64,000 nucleotides of DNA, taken from positions 3,348,001 through 3,412,000 of the forward strand of contig CP075492.1 in NCBI GenBank assembly GCA_021613535.1, read 5' to 3'. Positions 12,868-23,628 of the stretch are shown here, one piece after another. The stretch is from Adineta vaga. Lineage: Eukaryota; Rotifera. The first letter of the stretch is position 1. Each line of letters begins with the position of its first letter. The notes under the pieces are model-generated. The model saw only the letters and a program-made list of their open reading frames with translations, ran no database searches and was not told the DNA's origin. Made by a program: the position numbers and the translations under genes.

Positions 12868-14544
12868 ATGCTGTTCAATAACAAACTGAAGTTTTATGTA
12901 TTTTTGCTCATTAGTGAACAAATATCAGGTAAGAAATTCAAGTTTTATTCTGAGTTTTAGAGGAATATATCTTATTTTTACGATATGGAATAAGTTCTGG
13001 GAACTCGATCTTCTCGGTCATCCTAACCTTTGTCACCATACCTCTAAATTACTCAAAACGATATTTAATCTAACCCAACACTATAGCAGATAAATTTTTC
13101 GTAATAAATGACTTTTCTTTTGTTTGTTCAGCGGTACCTTTTAATCAACCTCAATTTTCTTCGAGTTCGACATGGAATCCAAATGGAACAACGATTGCAA
13201 ATTTAAGTTCAATTGGAAACAATTCTTTTGATATATTTATTGATAAGAATAATACGATTTATATTCCAAATCAAAATAGTGGACAAATTTTAATTCTGTC
13301 CGATCAAAATCAAACATTAATAAGAAAGATTTCGACTAATTTGTTCAATTCATCAAGTTTATTTGTTACAACAGAAGGTGAAATTTATCTTGATGCGTTT
13401 TATTCTATTGGTGGAGTTAGTAAAATAATGGTTAATTCAATAGTTAGTTCGATTTCACGAATGAATTTATGTCAACAATGTTTTGATATATTTATTGATA
13501 TTAATAATATTCTTTATTCTGCATTCGGTGAACGTCATCAAATTCTCGAAAATCTTTATCAAATGATGAGAGTTATTTAACAATTTTTGCAGGAACAGGT
13601 ACTCAAGGTTCAACATCAACAACACTTTCAAATCCTCGTGGAATATTTGTTGATTCAAATTCAGATTTATATGTTGCAGATTGTGGAAATGATCGAATTC
13701 AGTTATTTCCCTCCGAAAAATTAACTGGAATAACAATTGCTGGAAATGATTCATTGTATTTTCCAGTATCACTCAATTGTCCAACTGATGTTCTATTAGA
13801 TAATGATAAATATTTATTTATTGTTGATTCAAATAATCATCGTATTTTCAGACAAGAATCAAATGGTTTTCAATGTATTATTGGATGTTCAGCTTCATCG
13901 GGCTCAACATCAAATCAATTGTTTCATCCAAGAAATCTTCATTTTGATAGTTATGGAAATATTTTTGTAACTGATTTTGGAAATAATCGAATTCAAAAAT
14001 TTAACGGTGAGGATATATATATATATTAGAGATCTAGTCGAAGTTCTTGTCATATTATTCTTTGTTCCACTATTAGGAACAAATTTGCTTTTATACTAAA
14101 AAATCACTTTCTTTGTTTTCAGTAATTACAACAGTAGTTTCAACACCAACGATATCAACTAATATTACTACGATTCCTCTTCCATCTCAATGTTTCACGG
14201 CAAATGGAATATCAGATAGTACACGAAATGTTGCGCGTGTATCTCAAAGCTATCTGTGTGATTCATCATTAACATCTCGGTGGTATCGTTTTTCTGGTAT
14301 AGGTGGAAGAATGCTCGCAACCTATGCTGTTCCAATCTATCGATGTGATACACATGCACCTGGATGGTTTAATAGTACTCATCCAACTACAGTTGGTGCA
14401 ACTACATCCGGTAATTTTTGTTATAATTGGAATGGAAATAGCTGTCTTTGGTCAAATTCAATATCAGTAACAAATTGTAACTCATATTATGTTTACTATC
14501 TCAATCCGTCGCCAGTCTGTAGTTCACGTTATTGTACAGTTTAA
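12868..14544 (+). CDS. secreted NHL-repeat beta-propeller protein with C-terminal D8C domain
   Basis: Exon 1 (12868 to about 12928) encodes a signal peptide (FYVFLLISEQIS) and splices in frame to an exon at about 13132 (SAVPFNQPQFSS). A series of NHL-type blades follows: NPRGIFVDSNSDLYVADCGN, CPTDVLLDNDKYLFIVDSNN and HPRNLHFDSYGNIFVTDFGN. The exon splices near 14007/14122 into a last exon with a Thr/Pro linker and a full D8C domain (SRWYRFSGIGGR, CDTHAPGWFNSTHP, CYNWNGNSCLWS, NCNSYYVYYLN, CSSRYC) ending at TAA 14544. The predicted product is extracellular, with a propeller for ligand or carbohydrate binding plus D8C. Reading straight through at about 13545 needs a one-base frameshift; a possible 65-bp intron at 13528-13592 restores the frame. 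Confidence 0.8.
13528..13592 (+). other. candidate intron hiding a frameshift in the NHL domain
   Basis: The segment begins GTGAAC and ends TTTTTGCAG. Removing its 65 bases joins GCA TTC G to GA ACA GGT and keeps the reading frame of the downstream blades. Unspliced, the upstream frame stops at a TAA about 50 bases on, yet the segment itself still encodes NHL-like residues (RKSLSNDESYLTIFAG) in the shifted frame. Either it is former coding sequence now spliced out, or the gene carries a one-base deletion near 13545. Confidence 0.45.
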
Positions 14545-14689
14545 TTTAAATTATACATGTACTTTGAGGATGTGGGTATTGAGAATACGTTCTATTCCAC
14601 GTTGTTGCACATTCTGGAATTGGTAGCGATTCCGAAATTCCATGGTTCAATCACTCTGTCAGTTAAAAGGAATTCCAGAAATGGGTAGG
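14545..14689. repeat. half-copy of the dispersed G-rich/C-rich inverted repeat
   Basis: Just after the NHL-D8C stop, TTTGAGGATGTGGGT (14563-14577) matches one arm of the dispersed hairpin repeat described at 28293-28350. No partner arm is obvious. Confidence 0.35.
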
Positions 14690-15770
14690 AACTGATTAGA
14701 TTTATTTCCTTGTCCATTTTCTCCAATAATAATATCCTACACTTCCTTTGATGAAACCATCAAATAATTCTTCGATTTTCTGAATCACAAATAAGAAGAC
14801 TGTTTGTATTTTCATCAAAAATAACATCAGTTGGGCAATTTAATTGATCTTTTCCATTTCCACCGGAAAAAATTTGTTCATTATTTGATTTAGTATTCGA
14901 TTCAACAATACGATGATTTTCATCAATAAAAATTCCTCTCCGACATAATAATTGATTTAATTCTTTTCCCGCTCGATTTCCACCAGCAACTATAATGCTA
15001 AAATTCAAGCGAAAAGATATTTTAATAGATGCAAAATCAAACTTACTTCTGTTCGTATCGATTGATGATGAAGATTCCGTTGATTTTTAATGACATTGAA
15101 CACTTTTATCATAATCTCCTAATGGTGATGCAAGTTCACCGAGATCTTCATATAAAATTGAATAAAACGGATCATTTGATTGATAAAACGAATAAAATAT
15201 TTTTATTCTAAACCAAATTTTTCCGTAAGTTCAAAGATTTGTTTCTTCATCATCAATTTGCTCTTTCATATAAGATAAAACTTGAGGGTGGTCATTTAAT
15301 CGATTTTCATAACAATACCTTTGATCTGTACAGAATCAATTTTACTTTGGAATATTTCGAAGACCATTCTTCATTGATCTTTCTATTCATACAAAAAAAT
15401 ATAAATTGAAATAACTTGTCATAAATTATGTATTAATGGAATTAAACGATCTTTTTCTGATTTATTTTCAATATATTCTTGACATTGTTTAAGATCGTGA
15501 AATTTTTGACAATGATCTATAATTGAACGTAATTTTCCTTCAGTATCACGAGTTTCTATCAATTTTGGATCAAGCCATACGAGATAAAATGTTTCTATCG
15601 GATAAAATTGCAGTTACCATTTTTAAGAAACACTTTTTTAATTTCTTTTCACAATTGAATGAATTATCAAATATTTTGTATATGTTCTACGGTCGTTTTT
15701 CTTCAATAAGATTTTATCGACAGTCGTCAACGAAATTCTTGCTTTTCATCAGAAGAAATAAAAAATAACA
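14690..15770 (-). pseudogene. decayed bdelloid-type TPR/NHL protein gene
   Basis: Minus-strand reading gives ordered but broken pieces. Near 15600-15420 lies a segment (FYLVWLDPKLIETRDTEGK, then HCQKFHDLKQCQEYI) of the kind I associate with the N-terminus of large bdelloid ADP-ribosyltransferase/TPR proteins. Near 15200-15110 lies a TPR-like piece (LYEDLGELASPLGDYDKS). Near 15000-14760 lie NHL blades (VAGGNRAGKELNQL, LNCPTDVIFDENTNSLL). The pieces are in different frames and separated by stops. The N-terminal and TPR assignments rest on memory; the NHL piece is clear. Confidence 0.55.
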
Positions 15771-16112
15771 ACAATACTATCAATCGCACATGGCACGTTA
15801 TAACAAGGTCAAATATGGTTAAAGAAATTGATTACTAATGTATCAATAAATCATACTCGAGCATTAAGACTAATAAAGTGCTGATGTAACGTTTGGGTGG
15901 TTTTCTCTTATTGGCTATGAATAATGCATTTGACACCACTGACGATATGACTCATATGTAATTTCTTCAATAGAAGAAAGAAAAACACATGAATGAATAT
16001 TTTGGTTTAGAGAACACGTTTTCTTACTGTATAAAACACATTTAACCAAGCAAAATACATTGCAAAATAGCTCGTATTTTTATTTTTTGTTATTATTCAA
16101 TTTATTTCAATT
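15771..16112. other. intergenic spacer
   Basis: About 0.34 kb of AT-rich DNA between the pseudogene and the RING-CH gene. It probably contains the promoter of the latter; no motif recognised. Confidence 0.4.
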
Positions 16113-16859
16113 ATGTCTAACGAAATTGAAGATCATCGATTGTTAATCAATGATGAAGAACCAAAACAATGTCGAATATGTTTAGATACTGATAACTCAA
16201 CTGATCTGATCAGTCCATGTCTTTGTAGTGGTGGTTCAGCTTTTATTCATAGACAATGTTTAGATAGATGGCGATCTGAAAACATACGTGGTATTGGTTT
16301 TAAATCTTGTGATATTTGTCATTTTGAATATGTGATTGAGTCTGTTAATAATGATGAAATAGCTGAAAGAACAAGACGTTTGAAATATTATTTGTATGTT
16401 ACTCGTGATACAACAGTATTATTTCTATTGGTTCAACTAGTTATTGTCGGTGTTGCTTTCATTATAAAACTTATTGATAAAAATAGCGAACATATTAAAG
16501 ATAATTTTCCACAATGGATGAATGTATTTGTGATCTATTATTTGTCTGCTGTTATTGTATTATTAGCATTGATTGGTTTCATTACTTTAATTATTGCTCA
16601 ATGCTCAAGTAATAGTCGTGGTGGCTGTAACCTGAACGGAGGGTCTGGGTGTGGTATAGTTTTATTGATTTTCTTTGTACTCATTGGCTTAGTCGTTGGC
16701 ATAGTTCTTAGTGCAAAGATTCTTCAAGAAATCGTGGAACGTCATACCAATAAATTATGGTTACGACAAGAAGCAAAAAAATATATTGTCAAAGATTTTC
16801 AAAGACATAGAGACGAATTAGAAAAGTATAATTTAACATTGGCTGCATTAGCTATATGA
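16113..16859 (+). CDS. MARCH-like RING-CH membrane E3 ubiquitin ligase
   Basis: This is a single uninterrupted frame of 248 residues. Residues about 19-75 form a RING-CH (C4HC3) zinc finger with CRIC, PCLC, FIHRQC and CDIC in the right order, plus the LDRWR helix typical of the variant RING. Three hydrophobic segments follow (about 97-117, 138-163 and 184-205), the last two separated by a Gly/Cys/Asn-rich loop, and then a basic C-terminal tail. The layout matches MARCH-type ligases that ubiquitinate membrane proteins in endosome/ER/plasma membrane. It is shorter than most and has no intron. Substrate unknown. Confidence 0.85.
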   Translation: MSNEIEDHRLLINDEEPKQCRICLDTDNSTDLISPCLCSGGSAFIHRQCLDRWRSENIRGIGFKSCDICHFEYVIESVNNDEIAERTRRLKYYLYVTRDTTVLFLLVQLVIVGVAFIIKLIDKNSEHIKDNFPQWMNVFVIYYLSAVIVLLALIGFITLIIAQCSSNSRGGCNLNGGSGCGIVLLIFFVLIGLVVGIVLSAKILQEIVERHTNKLWLRQEAKKYIVKDFQRHRDELEKYNLTLAALAI

Positions 16860-17914
16860 TGATGGTCTTGGATATTCAGGCGAAGAACAAACATTCCAAT
16901 TCTCAAGATATAAACAGATTTTCTTTATGTTTTTTTTATTTAACAGTAAATGATTAGTAGAACAACATGTGAAACCAGAATAGCATTAGCAGTTGTTGTC
17001 GATAGATGCTTACATGCCGCATTTTCAGCAAAGTCCAGACCTATACTTGTGTTTGAGTTTGTTCTTCCTGAGTTTTGCAAAGTGAATTACCAGTTCGACA
17101 AATGTATTTGTACTTTACACACACACATGCCTCATTACTACATGTTTGTTAGATCGTGTATTGGAATAAAAGAATAAATATATATCCACTTAATATATAC
17201 CGAATCAAAGAAGAATTATAATCAGTATGAAACGTAGTGTATTATATATATTGAAGAACATCATACATTGGTATAAAAACTATTTAAGTATCCAACTGAG
17301 CTATATACACGTATTATTACTTCCTTTTTTTTTCAATATAATACATGATTTGCGTACTAGAAATTCATAATAAATAAATCTATAGTGAATCGATTATATT
17401 CCAGTAATTGATGTACGCGTATTAGTATATGATTGACAAGAACATATTAAACATTTCATATAATAGAAGCCCATATCGTTTTTTTGTTATGAGACCATCA
17501 ACTTAATGAGGAATTTATGTACATAGAAAAGCAATATTATTCACAACCGAAACGATGTGCTTTGACTGATAATTTTAATTTTCAATCCTATTTTCTCTAG
17601 CAAGATCGAGAGGGTCTATGATTTTGATAACTCCTGTATATGCTTTATATGTGTGTCTTTTTGTTTCGTTCACACTGGCATTTCTCTTTTGCATAATCTT
17701 TTAATGCTTTTTGCGAGTAAATATTTATTTATCTGATCATGCTCTACAATAAAATGAAGCTAATCCTTTTAAATATGGATTCATTGTACTGTTTCAAATT
17801 ACTAATAAAATTTCTCTGCTGTTTTTTGTCCTTATGGATCAAGCAAATTCTACAATTTTTTCATTTTATTCTTTTTTATTTCAATTAGCGTTGTTATAGT
17901 TCAATGTGCGGAAA
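16860..17914. other. intergenic spacer, no gene recognised
   Basis: About 1 kb of AT-rich sequence. The open frame at 16950-17177 has no motif and unremarkable composition. Nothing supported. Confidence 0.4.
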
Positions 17915-18260
17915 ATGGTTAGTATAGAAAGAGGAAGAAAAACGCATATGATAACATTTACTGAACAAGGAGTTTTGAAAGAAGGTAAAGATTATCGTTT
18001 CTGTCGTGGACAAGGTGCTACAGATTTATGTATCGATGAAGCTCAAGGTATTATGCCAGGTGTACGATGGATTACTGATATACTCGTATCTCCATTCAAA
18101 TTCAATGGCATATTTGCAGTGGCTTCTATGCGAATACGTGACAGGTACTCTAGATGAAGAGATAATAACTATTGATGATAGACCTAGTACCGATAATGAC
18201 TTCGTATACGTACGCGCACAAAGTATTCATCTTACAAAACTGAAACGAAAAACTATTTAA
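17915..18260 (+). pseudogene. unidentified short gene or remnant with one frameshift
   Basis: From an ATG at 17915 one frame reads KEGKDYRFCRGQGATDLCID, then PGVRWITDILVSPFKFNG, and ends near 18157. An overlapping frame continues plausibly (TLDEEIITIDDRPSTDNDFV) to a stop at 18260. The composition looks protein-like, so a one-base shift near 18110-18140, or a missed splice, is likely. I do not recognise the family. Confidence 0.25.
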
Positions 18261-18440
18261 GCATAGAAATTATGACTATGATGTTCCTGTTGGGTGCTTC
18301 GTTGATATTCAATTTCTTTCGTATACTTTTAGAATTGTAAAATCTCTTTTCCACATGTATACGCAACAAGAATTATAGTATATGGATGAAAAAGTGTATC
18401 AATTCTATTCTATACTCAATATATTTAAATATTGGACTAT

Positions 18441-19349
18441 CTAAAAATTGCTAAACAATGATGCGAGTAAGAAAATACACAGAAATATCAAACAGGAAAT
18501 TGAAAATTGGTGTCGAATCGTTGAGTTTGTGCCGCATGTATATGTTACTTGATAAGTATAAACACATTTTGTGTATTGTGAACACACTGATGAACATGTT
18601 GTACAATCACCACTTGTATATATATCATAATCTAAACATGTAATACTCCCACAACATTTACATGCACATCGTGTTGATCCGCTCGAAAGAGTTGAACATT
18701 GACCCAATGATTGTCCAACGCTTGTTGATGATGGACATAACGATGAATATTGGTTTTGACAAGCTAATGTACAAGCATATGTAGAACATAAAGAAGCGGA
18801 TGTATTTCCAACAAAAGTTGTTGGAGCACAATATGAATTCGTTTTACAACAATAACATGAACACGGATTACCCAACCATGGGCCAATTGTTGTTGTAGTT
18901 GTTGCTGTTGTTGTTAATCCTTGACATGTACCTTGTGTTTGTCCATTTTGATTTGAAATACATACAAGTGGATAAGTCGAACTACATGCTACACTACATG
19001 CTCCAGCTGCACATGAATAAGCTGTTGTATAACCAATGAGAATAGTTGCACACGTAGCACTTCCTGTATTACAGCAATCGCATCGGCAATTGTACGGACC
19101 AGCGATAGGCGTTAGAGTTGTTGCACTTAAACATTGTCCAACTGATTGTCCATAGGGAGTGGTGGCCGAACATTGATAATATGTATTAGCACATACTTGA
19201 CGACAACTGTTGGCTGTACAAGTTGAAGCATAAACATAACCTATGGATGCTAATTGACAACTTTGACCAATACAACATGAACATGAACATGGATATTGTG
19301 CGTGAGTAATTGTTATTAAAAATATGAACAATAAGAAAGAATTTTTCAT
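18441..19349 (-). CDS. secreted/surface Cys-rich four-repeat protein
   Basis: One frame, best started at the internal ATG 19349 because it is followed at once by a signal peptide (KNSFLLFIFLITITHA). The mature part has four repeats of about 65-70 residues, each opening with a CxCxCC-like cluster (CSCSCC, CRCDCC, CSCYCC, CACKCC) and, in the first three, closing with a GQSxGQC-like motif. A Thr run separates repeats 2 and 3. The C-terminus is hydrophobic (SCLIFLCIFLLASLF), consistent with a GPI signal or a single TM anchor. No catalytic motif is visible and the function is unknown. Tandem repeat duplication is evident; the fourth repeat is the most diverged. Confidence 0.7.
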   Translation of the reverse strand: MKNSFLLFIFLITITHAQYPCSCSCCIGQSCQLASIGYVYASTCTANSCRQVCANTYYQCSATTPYGQSVGQCLSATTLTPIAGPYNCRCDCCNTGSATCATILIGYTTAYSCAAGACSVACSSTYPLVCISNQNGQTQGTCQGLTTTATTTTTIGPWLGNPCSCYCCKTNSYCAPTTFVGNTSASLCSTYACTLACQNQYSSLCPSSTSVGQSLGQCSTLSSGSTRCACKCCGSITCLDYDIYTSGDCTTCSSVCSQYTKCVYTYQVTYTCGTNSTIRHQFSISCLIFLCIFLLASLFSNF

Positions 19350-20584
19350 GATGAAAGATTTTATGTAGATCGATACTGTATATCCGATAAAAGACAAAGA
19401 ATCTGAATATAATTCATATAATCAAGGTTTTATATTTTGACAGAATGACTAAAAGAAAAGAACAAGAAAAGAACCGTATACGACTGAGTCAAAGTTTGTG
19501 TAAAACTTACCAATGTCATGAATAAATACAGACTTCGATCTTTGTGCAAAAAAAGTTTAATATACTTATGTTTGTGATGGCAAAAAGATCTAAAACAGAA
19601 AAAAAAGAATATAAGATGTCCATGTTTTCTACTAGTAAACTAAATAATTTTAATCGAAAATAAACAAGTCATTCATTGCCGACATAATTTATTCGTAGTT
19701 TTAGACAAACAACATGTTTCTGCTTTGGTAAGATGATTATTTTTATTCTACCAGGTGACAGAAGGTATAGTACTGTTGTCATAAAAAATATTTTTCTAAC
19801 CATTATAAGAAAAATACATCCTTGAATAGCAACGAAGAGAAAAAAAGGAAAAGAAACGTCTACGAGTTATGGAGGACTGAAAAGACTAAAGAACAAACAT
19901 CTATGAGAGAATAAATAAGGAAAGAAAAAAATCTCATCATCTATAAAGGAAGAAATGAAAAAAAATTTTTGTCCGGAGTTACGACAGATGGTGCCGGTAG
20001 AATAACATAGTTTACATCGTTGGAAAATCAACTTATGAATAGAAATTTCAATTGAAAACATTGCCAATTTTTATCGCAGATGATCGATAATGAAATCAAA
20101 AAATTATATATTGACTGTGAATTTTCTTATAGTACTTGAAAGAAACACCTCATCATCGTATAGTTTTAATATCACTCGATCAAGGTGAGTCAAATATTCA
20201 GTTGAAATAGAATCACATAGATTAAAGCGATCTCATTAGTACACTTGATAAATGGTTTCAATTGTAAATGTGTATTCATTTAAAACAAACCACAGTCTAT
20301 CTATGATCATGCTATAAAATCACAATTATCAGACATAAGTGTCAATTCGATTGGACATGTGAACGCAAACAGCTTCTATATGTTTCCATTGAATATTCTA
20401 TTCAACATGACATCCTCAAGATGCAATTCCGTATTAAATTAATGAAAAATTCCTTGTCGTCAACGATGAATGTCATGTTTCTGACATCGTTTACCTAGAA
20501 TATTTTTTTTAAAAGGACATTGTCTAAATATATCATGCGTATAAAAATTTATACGATGAAAAAAAAGATTTCTCATTTATAAAC
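19350..20584. other. intergenic spacer
   Basis: About 1.2 kb lying between the diverging starts of the Cys-rich gene and the GPCR. Contains a half-match to the dispersed repeat (ACATCCTCAAGAT near 20411) and no recognisable gene. Confidence 0.4.
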
Positions 20585-21593
20585 ATGATATTTTTTGAAA
20601 TGAAAGCATCTCTTTCAAACGAGAATGAATTTATCAATAAAATTAATAATATAACGACAATAGCAATTTCTCGTTATGGTATCCTTATTTTAGTTATACT
20701 TGGTACAATCGGAAATACATTAAATATTATTGTGTTTTATCAAAAAAAGTTACGTACTAGTCCTTCCACTCTCTATTTGTGTACTGGTGCTTGTATTGAT
20801 TTAATTTTGACATTAACAATAGCCTTACCGCGAATATTAACTATCTACAATTTAGATTATTCGGCGATTATTGGAATTCTTTGCAAGATACGTCATTTTA
20901 CTTATTAGAGTTTATCAAGTTTATCAGTATGGATGGTAGTTTTAGCAACACTTGATCGATATCTCATTAGTAGTCCTTTAGCAACATATCGTCAAAAGAG
21001 TTCCTTTCGTAATGCATGTCGATTGATACTTGCTTCATCAATCATTCGCATTCTAATCTTCGGAAATTTATTGTACTGCGCTGATATTGATTCGAACAGT
21101 GTAATATCATCATGCTCAATATATGTTTCAAAACTATGTGGTTTTTACAATCAAATTGCACGACTTCTGACAGTTTTCTTCATTCCGGAAATCATGATTT
21201 TAATGTTCACAATTGGTATCATTAAAAATCTAAGACTTCTTCGAGTAGGTACCGTGCAACGATATCGTGTTCGAAAAACTGACAGAGAACTTATGAAAGT
21301 AAGAATTTCTATTATATGATGTATCTAAAAATAATTTCTAGTTGGTAGTTTGTCAAATTGTGATGCTCATCATTTCATGGTTACCTCTTGGCATACATCG
21401 TATTTATGCATTAATTACTTCTGATATGTCGAAAATTGCATTACGTAAAAGTGTAGAAGGTCAGTTGGATGAAATTACATCAATGATTGATAGATTTGAA
21501 AATTCTCTTTTATTTTACGTTTATCTTCTTGTTGATGGTACTCTTTATAGACAAACATTTTTACGTTGGATAACACAAAGAGCTGGACAATGA
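20585..21593 (+). pseudogene. rhodopsin-class (FMRFamide-receptor-like) GPCR with one in-frame TAG
   Basis: Three stretches assemble into a seven-TM receptor: 20585-20908 (TM1-3 start; GTIGNTLNIIVF in TM1, CKIRHF entering TM3), 20909 to about 21298 in the same frame (VWMVVLATLDRYLIS, a DRY-type motif; TM4-5), and after a short intron (GTAAG..CTAG, about 21299-21341) TM6-7 (IVMLIISWLPLGIHRIYAL; LLVDGTLYRQTFLR). A TAG at 20906-20908 interrupts TM3 with no splice site able to remove it. Otherwise the frame is well kept, so the lesion is young, a sequencing error, or read through. The NPxxY motif of TM7 is replaced (DGTLY). Confidence 0.7.
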
Positions 21594-22494
21594 AGAATTA
21601 TACCGATGAATGGTATTCTTAAAACCACTAAATAATGGTTGAAATACGTTATTCTATTCAATTTTTGTGGACAAACCAGTATTTATCTTTTTTCTTTATT
21701 GAAATTATAAATATGATCGAAGCAAAATGCATAAGAATTATATTGTTCCTATATAGAAATAAAAACTGACTTTTTATCAGTGAAAATGAAACACAAAAAT
21801 GATTTGCACTTTTTCGGATTATTGAGCATTGATGAATTTTCGATTCCTATTCCGACAATATATATTAAATTCTTCTTGTTATTCAAAGAGCGCGTCGAGA
21901 TGTAGAACATCGCTAAATACTTTTTTAAATTAGCTTCGTTTTTTTATCATATATTCAATTCTATGTAACTGGATAAAAGTTTTATATAAGCACACCGACG
22001 CTCCGAATATAATGATTCACTTTTGAAAATGACACAAGTTATAGTGACGAGTATTATTTTGAATTTGAGCTGTCACGAAAAAAATACCCAAACTATACGC
22101 GTTTTATTTTTCTTTTCAATGTTGGAAGTTTCCGTTAAACCATCAGTTTTGTTTGGTTTCTCTTTTCTCCACTCGAAATGAGAAAGAAAGAGAAATAAAA
22201 TATAAGATAACAGAAATATATGTTGACTAAGCAACTCGTAAACTGCAAAACATTTTAGTCAGTTCTGTATACGTGATTGTGCGAAAAAAACCTTGCTTTT
22301 TACCTTTGAATGTGAAATATGTTTCTATGATTTCTTGAGAATGTTTGTTTTTCACCTACATTCATCAAATCATGTGCATTTATTCTCATGAAGATTAAGT
22401 GTTTGTTTTCTTTGAATTTAGAAAAAATTCTAGTGAACCATTTGTCAAACTTTTAATTGTAGAATTACTTATTTTTACGTTAAATCATCGTTCG
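21594..22494. other. intergenic spacer
   Basis: About 0.9 kb, AT-rich. Part of 22399-22494 may be 5' UTR or an upstream exon of the following gene: an acceptor-like TTTAG lies near 22422 and the frame is open. Confidence 0.4.
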
Positions 22495-23542
22495 ATGGAT
22501 CAAGAAATGCAATCAGGATCTCAATACGATTGTTCTTCGTTCGAATGTTTCGCTACGACATCTACATCACATCAGATTCAAGAATCACTTGAACTTCAAA
22601 TTGTCAACGATCTTCAAGAAAAATATCGACCACGCTACAAGTCCGATATGATTTTGTCTATGGAAGGAGATCAAATACTACGCTGTGTAAGAGATCGTTT
22701 TGGCAACAACCACGTGACACTAAAAGTAAGTTAAAACTGATGGGGAAACAGCGCAAACTCTGGGACTCTGAGGATTCGAAGTTCTCTCCTCCCTTCAGTT
22801 ATCGTTTAATCTCTTGTGTTTGTACTTATATAGATGACACCACACATTCAAGGAAAAATTCGAGTCAATTGGCTTACGATTTCAGATAAAACCGGACAGC
22901 GATATATCATGCCGTATCATATTCAAGCAAGAGATGGCTCACATCTAATTCCCGATTCTAATTCGATCATTTTCGATATTAACACTGATGACGATGGATT
23001 TATGAAGTTAGATATATCTTTGTTTGTACTAAACTGCGGTAATTATTTTTGCATTGAATTTAGATTAAAATTAGGTTTATGCAAAACTACATGGAGAGAG
23101 TTGGAAGGATCTCAACCGTTATCTCTTTTCCAACCAATCACTGATGCATTACATACATCTAATATATTACCGCATGCACACTTGTCACCTAAACGCTTGA
23201 TTAGAGAATTTCGGCTCGAAAGATCTCAACTGGCATTCACTTTATGCACGAGAGGTCAGAATGAATCATCTGTTCCTCAATGGCATACAACTGTATTTTC
23301 AAATGTGATGACAGGTATGTCAAAGTATTTATTCCTCATTTGACTTTGCAAATTACTTTTATTTGACAGAAGTGTCAAGCAGTTTTGGAACACAACCTAA
23401 AAAATTGAGTCATTTCTATATGTTCCCATCAAACACTGACATACGAAATGATCACGAACAACAATTATCGACGGTTGAAGATACAGTGGAGCGCAAAAAA
23501 CGACAAAAACTAGATGCCACAGAGGTAATGATCATCAAATAA
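22495..23542 (+). CDS. divergent Rel-homology-like (NF-kB-type) protein module
   Basis: Exons 22495-22725, 22834-23314 and 23370-23524 splice in frame. The order recalls the start of a Rel homology domain: LELQIVNDLQEKYRPRY (compare the Rel opening strand and RFRY loop), NNHVTLKMTPHIQGKIRVNW (beta-sandwich strands), then FCIEFRLKLG and PLSLFQPITD. The end is the most suggestive part: SHFYMFPS followed by VERKKRQKLDA closely resembles the p50 C-terminal strand and nuclear localisation signal. The FRYxCEG DNA-contact loop is not conserved, and a full second (IPT) domain is not evident, so DNA binding is doubtful. Reading on without splicing gives a stop at 23542. Alternatively the donor at 23525 joins in frame to the F-box exon at about 23626. 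Family call is moderate only. Confidence 0.45.
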
Positions 23543-23628
23543 AAAGCGATTTGACAATTTCTATGCACAATTGTTTTAAAAACAAGAGGTTTTTTTATTG
23601 TAATGAATCTATTTGAATTATATAGAAT

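Noticed and set aside
22495-23542. p53 or T-box type DNA-binding domain for the Rel-like module
   Set aside because: The order of strands and especially the terminal basic NLS fit the Rel/NF-kB pattern better; no zinc-binding residues of the p53 type are seen.
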